Shown here piece after piece: positions 17,260 through 26,863 of a DNA stretch of 64,000 bases. The position numbers and the translations under genes are program-made. The first letter of the stretch is position 1. Every line of letters begins with the position of its first letter. Source of the DNA: Duganella zoogloeoides (GTDB lineage: Bacteria > Pseudomonadota > Gammaproteobacteria > Burkholderiales > Burkholderiaceae_D). Below the pieces are notes generated by a model. The model did not search any database and was not told the origin of the DNA. It saw only the letters and a list, made by a program, of their open reading frames with translations. The stretch lies in the NCBI RefSeq assembly GCF_034479515.1, contig NZ_CP140152.1:1860001-1924000 (forward strand). Direction: 5' to 3'.

Positions 17260-18624
17260 TTACCGCACGAAACTCGGCCGCTTGTTGTCGAATTTCCAGC
17301 CCGGGAAGAAGAACTGCATCGCGGCCGCATCGTCGCGGCTGCCCAGGCCCATGTTCAGGTAGCGCTGGTGGGCCGCCTCGATGGCGTCCAGGTCCGGCTG
17401 CACGCCCAGGCCCGGCGTGGCCGGCACGGCGATCTTGCCGCCGGCGATCTGGAACGGGTTGTGGGTCAGGTGCTGGCCGTCCTGCCAGATCCAGTGAGTG
17501 TCGATGGCGGTGATGTTGCCCGGCGCGGCGGCGGCCACGTGGGTGAACATCGCCAGCGAAATGTCGAAGTGGTTGTTCGAGTGCGAACCCCAGGTCAGGC
17601 CCCATTCGTGGCACATCTGCGCCACCCGCACCGAGCCCTGCATGGTCCAGAAATGCGGGTCGGCCAGCGGGATGTCGATCGCCTGCAATTGCACCGCGTG
17701 GCCCAGCTCGCGCCAGTCGGTGGCGATCATGTTGGTGGCGGTGGGCAGGCCGGTGGCGCGGCGGAACTCGGCCATCACCTCGCGGCCCGAGTAGCCGTTT
17801 TCGGCGCCGCACGGGTCTTCGGCGTAGGCCAGCACGTCGTGCTGGTCGCGGCACAGGCGGATCGCATCCTTGAGCGACCAGGCGCCGTTGGGGTCGAGCG
17901 TGACGCGCGCGTCCGGGAAGCGCTCGGCCAGCGCGGTGACGGCGACGATTTCGTCCTCGCCGCGCAGCACGCCGCCCTTGAGCTTGAAGTCGCGGAAGCC
18001 ATAGCGCTGGTAGGCCGCCTCGGCCAGGCGCACGACTGCTTCCGGCGTCATGGACTGCTCGTGGCGCAAGCGCAGCCAGTCATCGGCGGCATCTGGCGCG
18101 CTATCGTAGGCCAGGTCGGTGGCCTGGCGGTCGCCGATGTAGAACAAATAGCCCAGCACATCGACCTCGGTGCGCTGCTGGCCGTCGCCGAGCAGGGCTG
18201 CCACCGGCACGCCCAGGTGCTGGCCCAGCAGGTCGAGCAGCGCCGATTCCAGCGCGGTGACGGCGTGGATCGCCACGCGCAGGTCGAATGTTTGCAGGCC
18301 GCGTCCGCCGGCATCGCGGTCGGCAAACGCCTGGCGCGCCTGGTTCAGGATCGCCTTGTAGTTGCCGATCGACTGGCCCAGCAGCAGCGGGCGCGCGTCT
18401 TCCAGCGTCTTGCGGATCGCTTCGCCGCCCGGCACTTCGCCCACGCCGGTGTGGCCGGCGCTGTCGGTCACCAGCACGATGTTGCGGGTGAACCAGGGGC
18501 CGTGGGCGCCGCTCAGATTGAGCAGCATGCTGTCGCGGCCCGCAACGGGGACGACGCGGATGGCCGTGACGACAGGCGTTGCAGCAGGAGGAGTGGAAGA
18601 TGCGGAGGATGCGGAGGCGGTCAT
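17260..18624 (-). CDS. gudD: Glucarate dehydratase-like enolase-superfamily enzyme
   Basis: 454 residues, length of GudD. It removes water from D-glucarate (and often L-idarate or related aldarates) to 5-dehydro-4-deoxy-glucarate. The mandelate-racemase-type active site is present: Lys pair in FKLKGG, metal ligands in TLDPNGAW and [17 protein letters not shown], and the base His in [11 protein letters not shown], ending with the glucarate-dehydratase-specific HWIWQDGQ. The start at 18624 is followed by a short Ala/Ser-rich leader. It lies eight bases after the esterase gene and so belongs to a pectin-degradation transcript; oxidised galacturonate or glucuronate would give such aldarates. No kdgD or garD partner is in the window. 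Confidence 0.88.
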   Translation of the reverse strand: MTASASSASSTPPAATPVVTAIRVVPVAGRDSMLLNLSGAHGPWFTRNIVLVTDSAGHTGVGEVPGGEAIRKTLEDARPLLLGQSIGNYKAILNQARQAFADRDAGGRGLQTFDLRVAIHAVTALESALLDLLGQHLGVPVAALLGDGQQRTEVDVLGYLFYIGDRQATDLAYDSAPDAADDWLRLRHEQSMTPEAVVRLAEAAYQRYGFRDFKLKGGVLRGEDEIVAVTALAERFPDARVTLDPNGAWSLKDAIRLCRDQHDVLAYAEDPCGAENGYSGREVMAEFRRATGLPTATNMIATDWRELGHAVQLQAIDIPLADPHFWTMQGSVRVAQMCHEWGLTWGSHSNNHFDISLAMFTHVAAAAPGNITAIDTHWIWQDGQHLTHNPFQIAGGKIAVPATPGLGVQPDLDAIEAAHQRYLNMGLGSRDDAAAMQFFFPGWKFDNKRPSFVR

Positions 18625-18632
18625 GTTCGGAT

Positions 18633-20045
18633 TCACTGTGGTAAAAATTCTCGGGTGGAGCGGAAGGGCACGGCCGGCAGGCCGGCGCCGTTGATCAGGT
18701 TCGGTTGCGCCGCTTCGTCCCAGCCGAAGCGCACTGCCACGGGTGCCGGCACGTGCGGACTGGTGACGACGACCTTGCCGTCGCGGACGGTGGCCTCGCC
18801 GGCGAAGTAGCGGCCGTCGGCGCCGGCGATGTCGAACCAGGTCAACGGCTTGCCGTCGCGCGCGGCCAGGCCGTCGGCATGGTCGAAGCTCAATAGAGCC
18901 TGCTTGCCGTCGATGGTCAGCGCGCGGAATGCCGGGCCGAAGGCGGCAATGTCGTGCCGGCCGTAGGTCTGGTTGAGCGCCACGTTGGCCAGGCGCAGGC
19001 CCACGGTCTGCTTGTCGCGCGGGTGGATGTCGTACAGGTCGTCCACCAGGTCGGTGGTGACGATCATGCCGGTGTGGGGAATGCGGGCGGCATCGGCTTG
19101 CGCTTCCCACAGGCGTGGCGCCGCCTGCGGGTCGAGCACGGCCTGGCGCCGCACGATGTGATAGAAGTGTGGCGCCACCTGGGCGTAATAGAACGGCAGG
19201 TCGGGCTGGCCCCAATACCGGCGCCAGCCTTCGATCAGCGCCTGCATCTGGCCGGTGTAGCGCGACAGGTCGGTGTGGTCGATGTTCGATTCGCCCTGGT
19301 ACCAGATGGCGCCGCGCAGCGCATGCGGCGCCAGGCCGGCGATCATGCCGTTGAACAGCGCCGACGAGTTGCCGGTACCGGATGCGGACGGCGTCCACGG
19401 TTCGATGCGGGTGCCGCCCCAGGTGGCGTCGATCAGGCCGACCGGCGTGCGCAGTTGCTGGTGCAGGCGCCGCCCGAAGAAGTATGCAGCAGCGGAAAAA
19501 TTGATGCGGCCGATGCTGGAAGGAGCGCAGCGCTCCCACACGCCATTCACGTCATCGAGCGGCTGGCCCGCTTTCTTGCGCAGCACCTTGAACAGCCGGA
19601 TGTCCGGGTAGTTGGCAGCGGCGATTTCCTGTTCGTGGTTCGGTACCGGCTTCTGGCCCGATTTTTCGCCCAGCGGCTTTTCCATGTTCGACTGGCCCGA
19701 TGCCAGCCATACCTCGCCCACCAGCACGTCATCGACGGCAATCGCATTGGCGGCGCCGCGTACATGCAGCACGGCGGGCGCGCTGGCCGCCTGGCGCAGG
19801 TCGAGCGCCACGCGCCAGCGGCCATCGGCGCCGGCACGGGTGCTGGCGCTTTGCTTGCCGAATTCGACCGTGACCGCTTCCTGCGGATCGGCCCAGCCCC
19901 ACACCGGCACGCTGGCTGCGCGCTGCAGTACCGCGTGGTCCGACAGCACGGCCGGCAGCCGCACCACGGCGCCGGCACACGCGCATAGCAGCAGGGCGGC
20001 AGCGGCAGCAAGCAGAGGGCGAAGTGGAAGCGAAGTCGAAGTCAT
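18633..20045 (-). CDS. Secreted SASA/SGNH carbohydrate esterase (sialate O-acetylesterase-like, putative pectin/rhamnogalacturonan acetylesterase)
   Basis: 470 residues from the ATG at 20045, with a signal peptide whose LCAC could act as a lipobox. The SGNH catalytic serine is in [10 protein letters not shown] (block I), and the Asp/His pair in [17 protein letters not shown] is the typical block between. Immunoglobulin-like strands at the N-terminus ([18 protein letters not shown]) are as in the family. These enzymes remove O-acetyl groups from sugars; with an RG-I lyase, a GH2 enzyme and a regulator in the same locus, acetylated pectin is the more likely target than sialic acid. A palindromic site for the locus regulator lies 37 bases upstream. 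Confidence 0.85.
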   Translation of the reverse strand: MTSTSLPLRPLLAAAAALLLCACAGAVVRLPAVLSDHAVLQRAASVPVWGWADPQEAVTVEFGKQSASTRAGADGRWRVALDLRQAASAPAVLHVRGAANAIAVDDVLVGEVWLASGQSNMEKPLGEKSGQKPVPNHEQEIAAANYPDIRLFKVLRKKAGQPLDDVNGVWERCAPSSIGRINFSAAAYFFGRRLHQQLRTPVGLIDATWGGTRIEPWTPSASGTGNSSALFNGMIAGLAPHALRGAIWYQGESNIDHTDLSRYTGQMQALIEGWRRYWGQPDLPFYYAQVAPHFYHIVRRQAVLDPQAAPRLWEAQADAARIPHTGMIVTTDLVDDLYDIHPRDKQTVGLRLANVALNQTYGRHDIAAFGPAFRALTIDGKQALLSFDHADGLAARDGKPLTWFDIAGADGRYFAGEATVRDGKVVVTSPHVPAPVAVRFGWDEAAQPNLINGAGLPAVPFRSTREFLPQ

Positions 20046-20081
20046 GGCGCCGGGATGGTCAGGAGACGAGGCAGTAAAACA

Positions 20082-20101
20082 TTGATATATTAGTGTGTCA
20101 A
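20082..20101. promoter_or_regulatory. Predicted operator of the rhamnogalacturonan-locus GntR regulator (site 1)
   Basis: TTGATATATTAGTGTGTCAA, 20 bp, agrees at 17 of 20 positions with the symmetric word TTGATATATTAATATATCAA that I derive from the four sites in this locus. It lies 37 bases before the esterase start, where a repressor would block transcription. Confidence 0.6.
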
Positions 20102-20162
20102 CTTTGGGCACTGCATTGGTCAGGTTGTTGAGCAAAGTGTCAGTTGCCGGGTTTACGTACTT

Positions 20163-20182
20163 CTAAAATGCTAATATTTTAG
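20163..20182. promoter_or_regulatory. Predicted GntR-regulator operator (site 2)
   Basis: A 20-bp inverted repeat CTAAAAT-N6-ATTTTAG with perfect seven-base arms and centre CTAATA, 22 bases before the GH2 start at 20205. It is the most divergent of the four sites (12 of 20 to the symmetric word) but has the same length and centre. Confidence 0.45.
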
Positions 20183-20204
20183 CGTGAACTTTTTGAGAGC
20201 GCTT

Positions 20205-23168
20205 ATGACCACCGTGCCGCGTCTGCTGTTATCCCTGCTGGTTTCCCAATGCTTCCTGACGGCAGCACATGCCGAGCGTCAGTCCTTCAATTTCAACCCG
20301 GCCTGGCGTCTGGCCGTGGCCGATCCGGCCAGCGCGTCCGAATCCGGCTTCGACGACCGCGCCTGGAAAACAGTGACGTTACCGCGCGCGTGGAACGAGG
20401 ACGACGCGTTCGGCAAGGACATCGTCGATCATTCGACCGGCATCGCCTGGTACCGCAAGCGCTTTACCTTGCCGGCCGGTGCGCGCGGACGCAAGGTGTT
20501 CCTCGAATTCGAGGGCGCGCGCCAGGCGGCCGAGGTGTACGTGAACGGCAAGCAGCTGGCGCTGCACGAAAACGGCATCACCGCGTTCGGCGTGGACATT
20601 TCGGCCGCGCTGGTCGATGGCGAAAACACGGTGGCGGTGCGCACCGATAACCGTTGGGACTACCGCGAGCGCGCCACCAACCAGCGCTACCAGTGGGCCG
20701 ATAAGAATTTCAATGCCAATTACGGCGGCTTGCCGAAGAACGTGCGCTTGCACATCACCGACAAGCTCTATCAGACCCTGCCCCTGTTCGCCAGCCTGGG
20801 CACCACCGGCGTGTACGTGTACGCGCAGGACTTCGATATCGGCGGCCGCCGCGCCACCATCCACGCCGAATCGCAGGTGAAAAACGAGTACGCCGAACCG
20901 CGCACCTTTACCTATGAGGTGGTGCTGCGCGACCGCGACGGCAAGCAGGTGGCCAGCTTCACGGCGCCCGCGCTGACGGTGGCGCCGGGCGACACCGCCA
21001 CCGTCAAGGCCAGCGCCAAGGTGGAAAACCTGCATTTCTGGAGCTGGGGCTACGGCTACCTGTACGACGTCACCACCACGCTCAAGGTCGATGGCAAGGC
21101 GATCGACAGCGTGGTCACCCGCACCGGTTTCCGCAAGACCGCCTTCGGCGAAGGCATGGTGCGCCTGAACGACCGCGTGCTGCAAATGAAGGGCTATGCG
21201 CAGCGCACGTCGAACGAATGGCCGGCAGTGGGCATATCGGTGCCGGCCTGGCTCAGCGACTACAGCAACGGCCTGGCGCTCAAGAGCAATGCCAACCTGA
21301 TCCGCTGGATGCACATCACGCCGTGGCGCCAGGATACCGAGTCGCTCGACCGCATCGGCCTGATGCAGGCAATGCCGCCCGGCGATTCGGAGGCGGACGT
21401 GACCGGCCGGCGCTGGGAGCAACGGATGGAAGTCATGCGCGACGCCATCATCTACAACCGCAACAGCCCCAGCATCATTTTTTACGAAAGCGGCAATCGC
21501 GGCGTGAGCGCGGCCCACATGCAGGAAATGAAGGCGCTGCGCGACCAGTACGATCCGCACGGCGGCCGTGCTTCCGGCAGCCGCGAAATGCTCAGCAGCG
21601 CCATGCAGAACGTGGCCGAATACGGCGGCGAAATGCTGTACATAAACAAGAGCGCGCGTAACCCGATGTGGGCGATGGAATACTCGCGCGACGAGGGCGC
21701 CCGCAAGTTCTGGGACGCGCTTTCGCCACCGTTCCACGCGGACGGCGACGGCCCGCAATACAAGGGGCAAAGCGCGGCCACCTACAACCGCAACCAGGAC
21801 ACCCACGCGATCGAGAACGTCAAGCGCTGGTACGACTACTGGCGCGAGCGGCCCGGTACCGGCACGCGCGTGTCGTCGGGCGGCGTCAACATCATTTTCT
21901 CGGATTCCAATACCCACCACCGCGGCGCGGAAAAGTACCGCCGCAGCGGCGAAGTCGATGCCATGCGCATTCCCAAGGACGGATACTATGCGCACCAGGT
22001 GATCTGGGATGGCTGGGTGGACGTGGAGCGCCCGCGCGCCCACATCGTCGGCCACTGGAACTACCAGCCCGGCACGCGCAAGCCGGTGACCGTGATTTCC
22101 AGCGCCGAGCGGGTGGAGTTGCGCCTGAACGGCAAGCCGGTCGGCGCTGCTGCGCGCCAGAGTGAGCGCTTCCTGTTCACGTTCGACGATATCGCCTGGC
22201 AGCCGGGCGAGCTGAAAGCCATCGGCTATGACGCCGCCGGCAAGCAGGTATGCGAAAGCGTGCTGGCCACCGCGGGCAAACCGGTGGCGCTCAAGCTCAC
22301 GCCCATGACCGGCCCCTCCGGCCTGCAGGCCGATGGCGCCGACCTGGCGCTGGTGCAGGTGGAAGTGGTCGACGCCGAGGGCCGCCGCAACCCGGTGGCG
22401 ATGGATACCGTCACCTTCGAACTGGACGGCCCGGCCGAGTGGCGCGGCGGCATCGCCCAGGGACCGAACAACCATGTGCTCGACAAGTTGCTGCCGGTGG
22501 AGGGCGGCATCAACCGTGTGCTGGTGCGCAGCGCCACCGAGGCCGGCAAGATCGTGCTGCGCGCCCGCGCCCAGGGACTGCAAAGTGCGCAAGTGGTGCT
22601 GCAATCGAAACCGGCGCCGGTGGTGGCGGGCTTGTCGCAGCGCCTGCCGGGTGCGGATTTGCCGCTGTACCTGGAGCGCGGACCCACGCCCGCCACGCCA
22701 TCGTTCAAGGTGAGCCGGATCGCCGTGCCGGTGCAGGTGGCCAGCGCCGCCAGCAACGCCGCAGACGCCGGCAACTCCATCGACGACGACGAAACCACGC
22801 GCTGGGCCAGCGCCCCGGGCGCGTCGGCGATCACGTACCGCATGGCGCAGCCCACCACGCTCACCGAGGTCACCATGAAACTGTCGGGCTGGCGCGAACG
22901 CAGCTACCCGGTGCGCATTGCTGTCGATGGCGAGGAAGTCTTCAACGGCATGGCGCCGCGCAGCCTCGGCTATGTCACGCTGCCGGTCAAACCAAAGCAG
23001 GGCAGCCTGGTGACGGTGGAACTGGTGGGCGCGGCCGAGGAGGGCAATGCCGTCAAGATGACCGAGGTGGCCAACCAGGCCATCGTCGATACCGGCGCCA
23101 ACTCCACGCCGAAGGGCGTGTTGTCGATCGTGGAGATCGAGTTTTATCGGGCAGCATTGGCCCAATAA
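20205..23168 (+). CDS. Secreted glycoside hydrolase family 2 enzyme with DUF4982 and C-terminal discoidin-like domain
   Basis: 987 residues from the ATG at 20205 (GAGAG five bases upstream); a GTG at 20184 has no ribosome site. Order: signal peptide (cut after AAHA), GH2 sugar-binding jelly roll (about 20-200), immunoglobulin-like domain, TIM barrel (about 330-600), DUF4982-type strand domain (HWNYQPGTRKPVTV), a bacterial Ig-like region, and a final F5/8-type C (CBM32-like) domain with DDDETTRW. The catalytic nucleophile is probably E492 in WAMEYSRDE. Where GH2 has GNE for the acid/base, this protein has FYESGNRG, with Glu (E428) three residues earlier. Substrate is likely a beta-galactoside, glucuronide or arabinoside of pectin side chains; not fixed by sequence. 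Confidence 0.85.
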   Translation: MTTVPRLLLSLLVSQCFLTAAHAERQSFNFNPAWRLAVADPASASESGFDDRAWKTVTLPRAWNEDDAFGKDIVDHSTGIAWYRKRFTLPAGARGRKVFLEFEGARQAAEVYVNGKQLALHENGITAFGVDISAALVDGENTVAVRTDNRWDYRERATNQRYQWADKNFNANYGGLPKNVRLHITDKLYQTLPLFASLGTTGVYVYAQDFDIGGRRATIHAESQVKNEYAEPRTFTYEVVLRDRDGKQVASFTAPALTVAPGDTATVKASAKVENLHFWSWGYGYLYDVTTTLKVDGKAIDSVVTRTGFRKTAFGEGMVRLNDRVLQMKGYAQRTSNEWPAVGISVPAWLSDYSNGLALKSNANLIRWMHITPWRQDTESLDRIGLMQAMPPGDSEADVTGRRWEQRMEVMRDAIIYNRNSPSIIFYESGNRGVSAAHMQEMKALRDQYDPHGGRASGSREMLSSAMQNVAEYGGEMLYINKSARNPMWAMEYSRDEGARKFWDALSPPFHADGDGPQYKGQSAATYNRNQDTHAIENVKRWYDYWRERPGTGTRVSSGGVNIIFSDSNTHHRGAEKYRRSGEVDAMRIPKDGYYAHQVIWDGWVDVERPRAHIVGHWNYQPGTRKPVTVISSAERVELRLNGKPVGAAARQSERFLFTFDDIAWQPGELKAIGYDAAGKQVCESVLATAGKPVALKLTPMTGPSGLQADGADLALVQVEVVDAEGRRNPVAMDTVTFELDGPAEWRGGIAQGPNNHVLDKLLPVEGGINRVLVRSATEAGKIVLRARAQGLQSAQVVLQSKPAPVVAGLSQRLPGADLPLYLERGPTPATPSFKVSRIAVPVQVASAASNAADAGNSIDDDETTRWASAPGASAITYRMAQPTTLTEVTMKLSGWRERSYPVRIAVDGEEVFNGMAPRSLGYVTLPVKPKQGSLVTVELVGAAEEGNAVKMTEVANQAIVDTGANSTPKGVLSIVEIEFYRAALAQ

Positions 23169-23190
23169 ATTTGCGAGTAAGCCCGCAATA

Positions 23191-23210
23191 TTGATATGTT
23201 AATATATGAG
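23191..23210. promoter_or_regulatory. Predicted operator of the GntR regulator at its own gene (site 3)
   Basis: TTGATATGTTAATATATGAG, 17 of 20 to the symmetric word. It covers the first possible start codon (23206) of the regulator, which argues that translation starts at the next ATG (23236) and that the gene is autoregulated. Confidence 0.6.
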
Positions 23211-23235
23211 ATCATTACAACACCCCGGTCTCAGC

Positions 23236-23943
23236 ATGGCTTTGCAATCGTTGCCAGGAAATTTCAACCTTGACCGTTCGCGCAACGCGACGGTCCAGGT
23301 GTTCGAGCATTTGCGCGAATTGATCGTTACCATCGCGCTTGAACCCGGCACCGTGCTCGCGCGCCAGCAATTGGCCGAGTATTTCAAGCTGTCCACCACG
23401 CCCATCCGCGATGCGCTGCTGCGCCTGGAAGAGGAGCGGCTGGTGGACATTTATCCGCAGCACCTTACCCGCGTCAGCGCCATCGACCTGGCGTCCGCGC
23501 GCCAGGCCCACGTGCTGCGGCTGTCGGTGGAGCTGGAAATGGCGCACCAGTTGTCGAAGCAGCGGCCGCCGAATCTGGACGGCTCCCTGAGCGACCTGAT
23601 CACGCGCCAACAACAGGCGCTCGAACGCAAGGACCTGGAAAGCTTCGCCCGCATCGACCTGGAATTCCACCGCACCATGTATGCGGCGGCCGATATTGCC
23701 GACCTGTGGGACCTGGTGCGCCGCCTCAGCGGCAACCTCGACCGCCTGCGCCGCCTGCACCTGCCACTCAACAGCAAGGCCCAGCGCATCCTCGACGACC
23801 ACAGCGCGATTGCCAACGCGATTGCCGCCGGCGCCTCGGACCAGGCGCGCGAAGCGGTGCGCCACCACCTGTCGGGTACCTTGTCCGAAATCGACGCGCT
23901 GCGCGACAAATACCCCGACTTCGTGCTGCCGCCGCCGGGGTAA
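23236..23943 (+). CDS. GntR-family transcriptional regulator, FCD (FadR/UxuR) subgroup
   Basis: 235 residues from 23236 (245 if 23206 is used; that codon lies inside the predicted operator, and neither start has a good ribosome site). N-terminal winged helix-turn-helix at about 15-80 (VLARQQLAEYF, STTPIRDALLRLEEERLV), then an all-helical FCD ligand domain at about 85-225 with metal-ligand-type residues DLEFHRTMY and a late RHHLSG. FCD regulators commonly sense sugar acids. It lies 68 bases after the GH2 gene and converges on the PL11 lyase gene (gap seven bases). The 20-bp palindromes before this gene, the esterase, the GH2 gene and the lyase gene are its probable operators. Confidence 0.9.
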   Translation: MALQSLPGNFNLDRSRNATVQVFEHLRELIVTIALEPGTVLARQQLAEYFKLSTTPIRDALLRLEEERLVDIYPQHLTRVSAIDLASARQAHVLRLSVELEMAHQLSKQRPPNLDGSLSDLITRQQQALERKDLESFARIDLEFHRTMYAAADIADLWDLVRRLSGNLDRLRRLHLPLNSKAQRILDDHSAIANAIAAGASDQAREAVRHHLSGTLSEIDALRDKYPDFVLPPPG

Positions 23944-23950
23944 CTGCCGG

Positions 23951-25906
23951 TCAGTTCACGCCGCCAGCCCTGGCATACCGGATATTCGGCTTCGGTGGCG
24001 GCGCCATGCCGTCGCCCAGGTAGTAATCCGGCAGGCCCGACTGCATGTAGCCCTTGACGGTCATGTGGTTGCGGTAGGCCGGATTGTGCGCCATGGTGTA
24101 CAGCCGCGTGGTCGTCGGCAGGTTGGTGGTGAAGATGATCAGCTCGGTTTGGGCCGCATTGATGGTGACCACTTCCGTGCGCCAGTCGCCGAGGATATCG
24201 CCGAAGAACATCGGGTTATGGTCCCAGATACGGGCGCCGAACTGCGACATGGTCAGCAGGCGCGGCAGTGCGTTCGATTTTCGCGGCGCTAAAGGATTCC
24301 ACTTCTCGATCTTGTAGTCGTTCAAGCCTTCGCTGAGCAGGTCGCCGTCCCACCAGATGCTGTGGGTAGGATAGGGCGAGAGCGTGGTATCGGGCTCGGT
24401 GAGGGCGCCGGTGGCCGCGTTTTTCAGGCCCGAGAACGACCACGCCTCGAAGCCGGGAAAGCGCGGATCGACATCGCCGACCAGGCCGCGTCCCACGTCG
24501 ATGATATTGCCGGGCGTGGTGCTGTGCGACCAGATGATCTGGCCGGTGGTGCCGTTGTAATAGTACTCGAGCAGGCCGCTCGGGTTGTTCTGTTGGATGC
24601 CGTAGCCCTGGATGCCGGGGGCGCCCGGGTCGAGTTTGCCAAGGAAGAAGCGGTCGCCGTGCACCACGCCGGGCAGGATGTAGCGCAGCGTGCCGTCGCT
24701 GTTGATCATGAAATTGCCGGTCGCCATTTCATCCTTGCCGTCGCCATCGACGTCGATGATGCGCATCTGGTGCGACGCTTCCTTGGCGCTGTCGGGCGCC
24801 AGCGGCAGTACCCAGTTTTCAGCGATGGTGGCGCCGCCGGTCCAGGACCACGAGGCGAACACGTCGTTGAAACTCTTGTTCTTGTTGCGGTTACGGCCCC
24901 AGAAATAAATGCTCGGGTGGACGCCATCGGGATAGCCGATGCCAAGCTGGGTGCCGTAGGGTCCGGCCTGGGTGTAAAAATTGGCCGGGAATGGCCGCGT
25001 GGCCAGCGGCGTGCCGGTCAGACCGTCGAGCACGGCGATGAATTGCTGCTGGCTGTCGGCATGGGTGAAGGTGGTGCCGTCGCCGAACTTGACGCCGTCG
25101 GCGATTTTCAGGATCACCTCGGCCTTGCGGTCGCCGTTGAGGTCGAATACTGTGGCGCCATCGTACATGCCCATGCTTAGCGTCGTGGGACCGGGGCTGA
25201 TGTTGTAGGTCTTGCGGCTGCCGGGACCCAGGTCGATCTGCCACAGGCGCGTGCCGTCGCTCTTGTACGCCTCCAGGTACTGGTTGCCGAGGCCGATATC
25301 GTCGTTGGTGGGATCGAACGGCGCGATCCGGTCGAGCACGTAGTCGTATTCGCCATCGCCGTCGAGGTCGCCCACCCATACGTACTTGGTGCGATAGCCG
25401 TCGCCCGGCAGCGCGGCCAGCGGCACCCGTATCACCGGCTCCACCGCGTGGTTGGCGGACAGCACGAACTGGCCCGCGCCGGTGCGCGACTCCATGCCCT
25501 TGAGCACGTGGCGCACCGAGTAGGTGTTGCTCACGGTGAGGTCGGCGCTGGTGTCGGTGAAATTGGTGCCGCCGCTCAGCGGCGCCGCATTGAGCTTGAC
25601 GGGCGGCGCGCCATTGGCTGAACGGTACACATTGAAGCCGAGGCCGTCGGTGTCGAGCCCGAGCGACCGCCAGCTCAGGAACACCGACGTGGCGGACGCC
25701 CGCACCGCCACCAGGCCGCGACCCAGGTGTTCCATGATGCGCGGCGGTGGGCTGGTGGTGGCGGTAATGCCGGCGGCCGCTTCGGACGACTGCACGCCGC
25801 CGGCCAACTGGCGGCTGGCGGCGGGCGCTTCGTTGGAGCTGTCGGCGGCACCGCCGCAGGCGACCAGCAGGGAACTGGCAAACATGATACCGATCCTGGT
25901 TTTCAT
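23951..25906 (-). CDS. Rhamnogalacturonan lyase (polysaccharide lyase family 11), lipoprotein
   Basis: 651 residues. The signal peptide ends in lipobox LVAC-GG, followed by a Ser/Ala-rich linker, so the enzyme is membrane-anchored or surface-exposed. The body is the PL11 beta-propeller: it opens MEHLGRGLVAVRA and has repeated Ca-binding blades (VGDLDGDGEYDYVLDR, FDLNGDRKAEVILK, IDVDGDGKDEMATG) and the C-terminal IWWDGDLLSE and GDILGDWRTEVV. It cleaves the GalA-Rha backbone of rhamnogalacturonan I. Length and order are those of YesW-type enzymes plus an N-terminal linker. An operator for the locus regulator lies 30 bases upstream. Confidence 0.95.
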   Translation of the reverse strand: MKTRIGIMFASSLLVACGGAADSSNEAPAASRQLAGGVQSSEAAAGITATTSPPPRIMEHLGRGLVAVRASATSVFLSWRSLGLDTDGLGFNVYRSANGAPPVKLNAAPLSGGTNFTDTSADLTVSNTYSVRHVLKGMESRTGAGQFVLSANHAVEPVIRVPLAALPGDGYRTKYVWVGDLDGDGEYDYVLDRIAPFDPTNDDIGLGNQYLEAYKSDGTRLWQIDLGPGSRKTYNISPGPTTLSMGMYDGATVFDLNGDRKAEVILKIADGVKFGDGTTFTHADSQQQFIAVLDGLTGTPLATRPFPANFYTQAGPYGTQLGIGYPDGVHPSIYFWGRNRNKNKSFNDVFASWSWTGGATIAENWVLPLAPDSAKEASHQMRIIDVDGDGKDEMATGNFMINSDGTLRYILPGVVHGDRFFLGKLDPGAPGIQGYGIQQNNPSGLLEYYYNGTTGQIIWSHSTTPGNIIDVGRGLVGDVDPRFPGFEAWSFSGLKNAATGALTEPDTTLSPYPTHSIWWDGDLLSEGLNDYKIEKWNPLAPRKSNALPRLLTMSQFGARIWDHNPMFFGDILGDWRTEVVTINAAQTELIIFTTNLPTTTRLYTMAHNPAYRNHMTVKGYMQSGLPDYYLGDGMAPPPKPNIRYARAGGVN

Positions 25907-25935
25907 CTTCGTCTCCTTGCGCTATCAATTTAAAA

Positions 25936-25955
25936 CTGATGCGCTAATATATTAA
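25936..25955. promoter_or_regulatory. Predicted GntR-regulator operator before the PL11 lyase (site 4)
   Basis: CTGATGCGCTAATATATTAA, 14 of 20 to the symmetric word, with the right half conserved. Location 30-49 bases before the lyase start codon fits repression. Confidence 0.5.
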
Positions 25956-26058
25956 TGTGGGAGAGGTGAGTGTAGGTCGGGATGCAGCAAAGACAAGGTG
26001 ATGAAAAAAATAATCAGATTTTTGCGCAACTGCCACAAAGTTGCAACGATAAGTGATG

Positions 26059-26808
26059 TCACCCGGCCACTGCAATCGCTCTTAAGCCGCCCCGATCCAG
26101 CAGTTTGATCCGCCGGTTCTGCACATCGAGCAACCCCGCCGCGCGGAACTGGGTCAGCTGGCGGCTCACGCTTTCCAGCGCCAGCCCCAGGTGCGAGGCG
26201 ATGTCGTCGCGCGACATGCGCAGTTCCACCGTGTCGGCCGGTTCGCCAGCGCCGCCATCGGCCAGGTCCAGCAGGAACGCTGCCAGGCGCTGCGGCGCCT
26301 TGGCCGTGCCCAGCATCAGCATGCTGGTTTGCTGACGGTCGAGTTCGGCGCCGACCAGCTGGTGGAAGCGGCGTGTGAGCGCCGCGTATTGTTTCATCAG
26401 GCGCGTCAGGCCCGTGTACGAGATGGCGCACGCGGTGCTGTCGCACAGGGCCAGTACGTCGCAGCGGTGGGTGTTGGCGGCCAGCGATTCCAGGCCCAGC
26501 AACCGCCCCGGCTGGTAGAAGCCGATCACTTGGGGGCGGCCGTCCGGCATGGCGCGCTCGGCTTTCAGTTGGCCATGCTGGACCGAGTACAAGGTGTCGA
26601 ACGGCGCGCCGCGCGCGACCAGGCGCTGATGGCGATTGAGTTCGTGGCGGCGCAGTACCACCTGGTGCTCGAACGCTTCCAGCGCGGTGGCGTCGAGGCC
26701 GGCGGCCAGGCAATGGCTGCGGGTGTCGCAGTCGCGGCAGCACGGCGGCAGGGCGCCTCGTTGCGAAGGCCTTGCTGGACGTGCGGGAAGGGTGGAAGTG
26801 GATTGCAT
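26059..26808 (-). CDS. fnr: FNR-type oxygen-sensing Crp/Fnr transcriptional regulator
   Basis: 249 residues. The N-terminal cysteines C-x2-C-x5-C (CRDCDTRSHC) match FNR C20/C23/C29, and further cysteines near residue 120 (RCDVLALC) supply the fourth ligand of an oxygen-labile [4Fe-4S] cluster. A cyclic-nucleotide-binding-like barrel, a dimerisation helix and a helix-turn-helix follow; the recognition helix LALESVSRQL carries FNR's E-x2-S-R signature, predicting TTGAT-N4-ATCAA sites. Two such sites lie just upstream in the divergent promoter region, so autoregulation is likely. It is transcribed away from the PAS-GGDEF-EAL gene. Confidence 0.93.
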   Translation of the reverse strand: MQSTSTLPARPARPSQRGALPPCCRDCDTRSHCLAAGLDATALEAFEHQVVLRRHELNRHQRLVARGAPFDTLYSVQHGQLKAERAMPDGRPQVIGFYQPGRLLGLESLAANTHRCDVLALCDSTACAISYTGLTRLMKQYAALTRRFHQLVGAELDRQQTSMLMLGTAKAPQRLAAFLLDLADGGAGEPADTVELRMSRDDIASHLGLALESVSRQLTQFRAAGLLDVQNRRIKLLDRGGLRAIAVAG

Positions 26809-26863
26809 GGGAGATGTTCAAGTCACGATGTGCCAAGATTAGCAACTCTTACCTGAAAAATAT

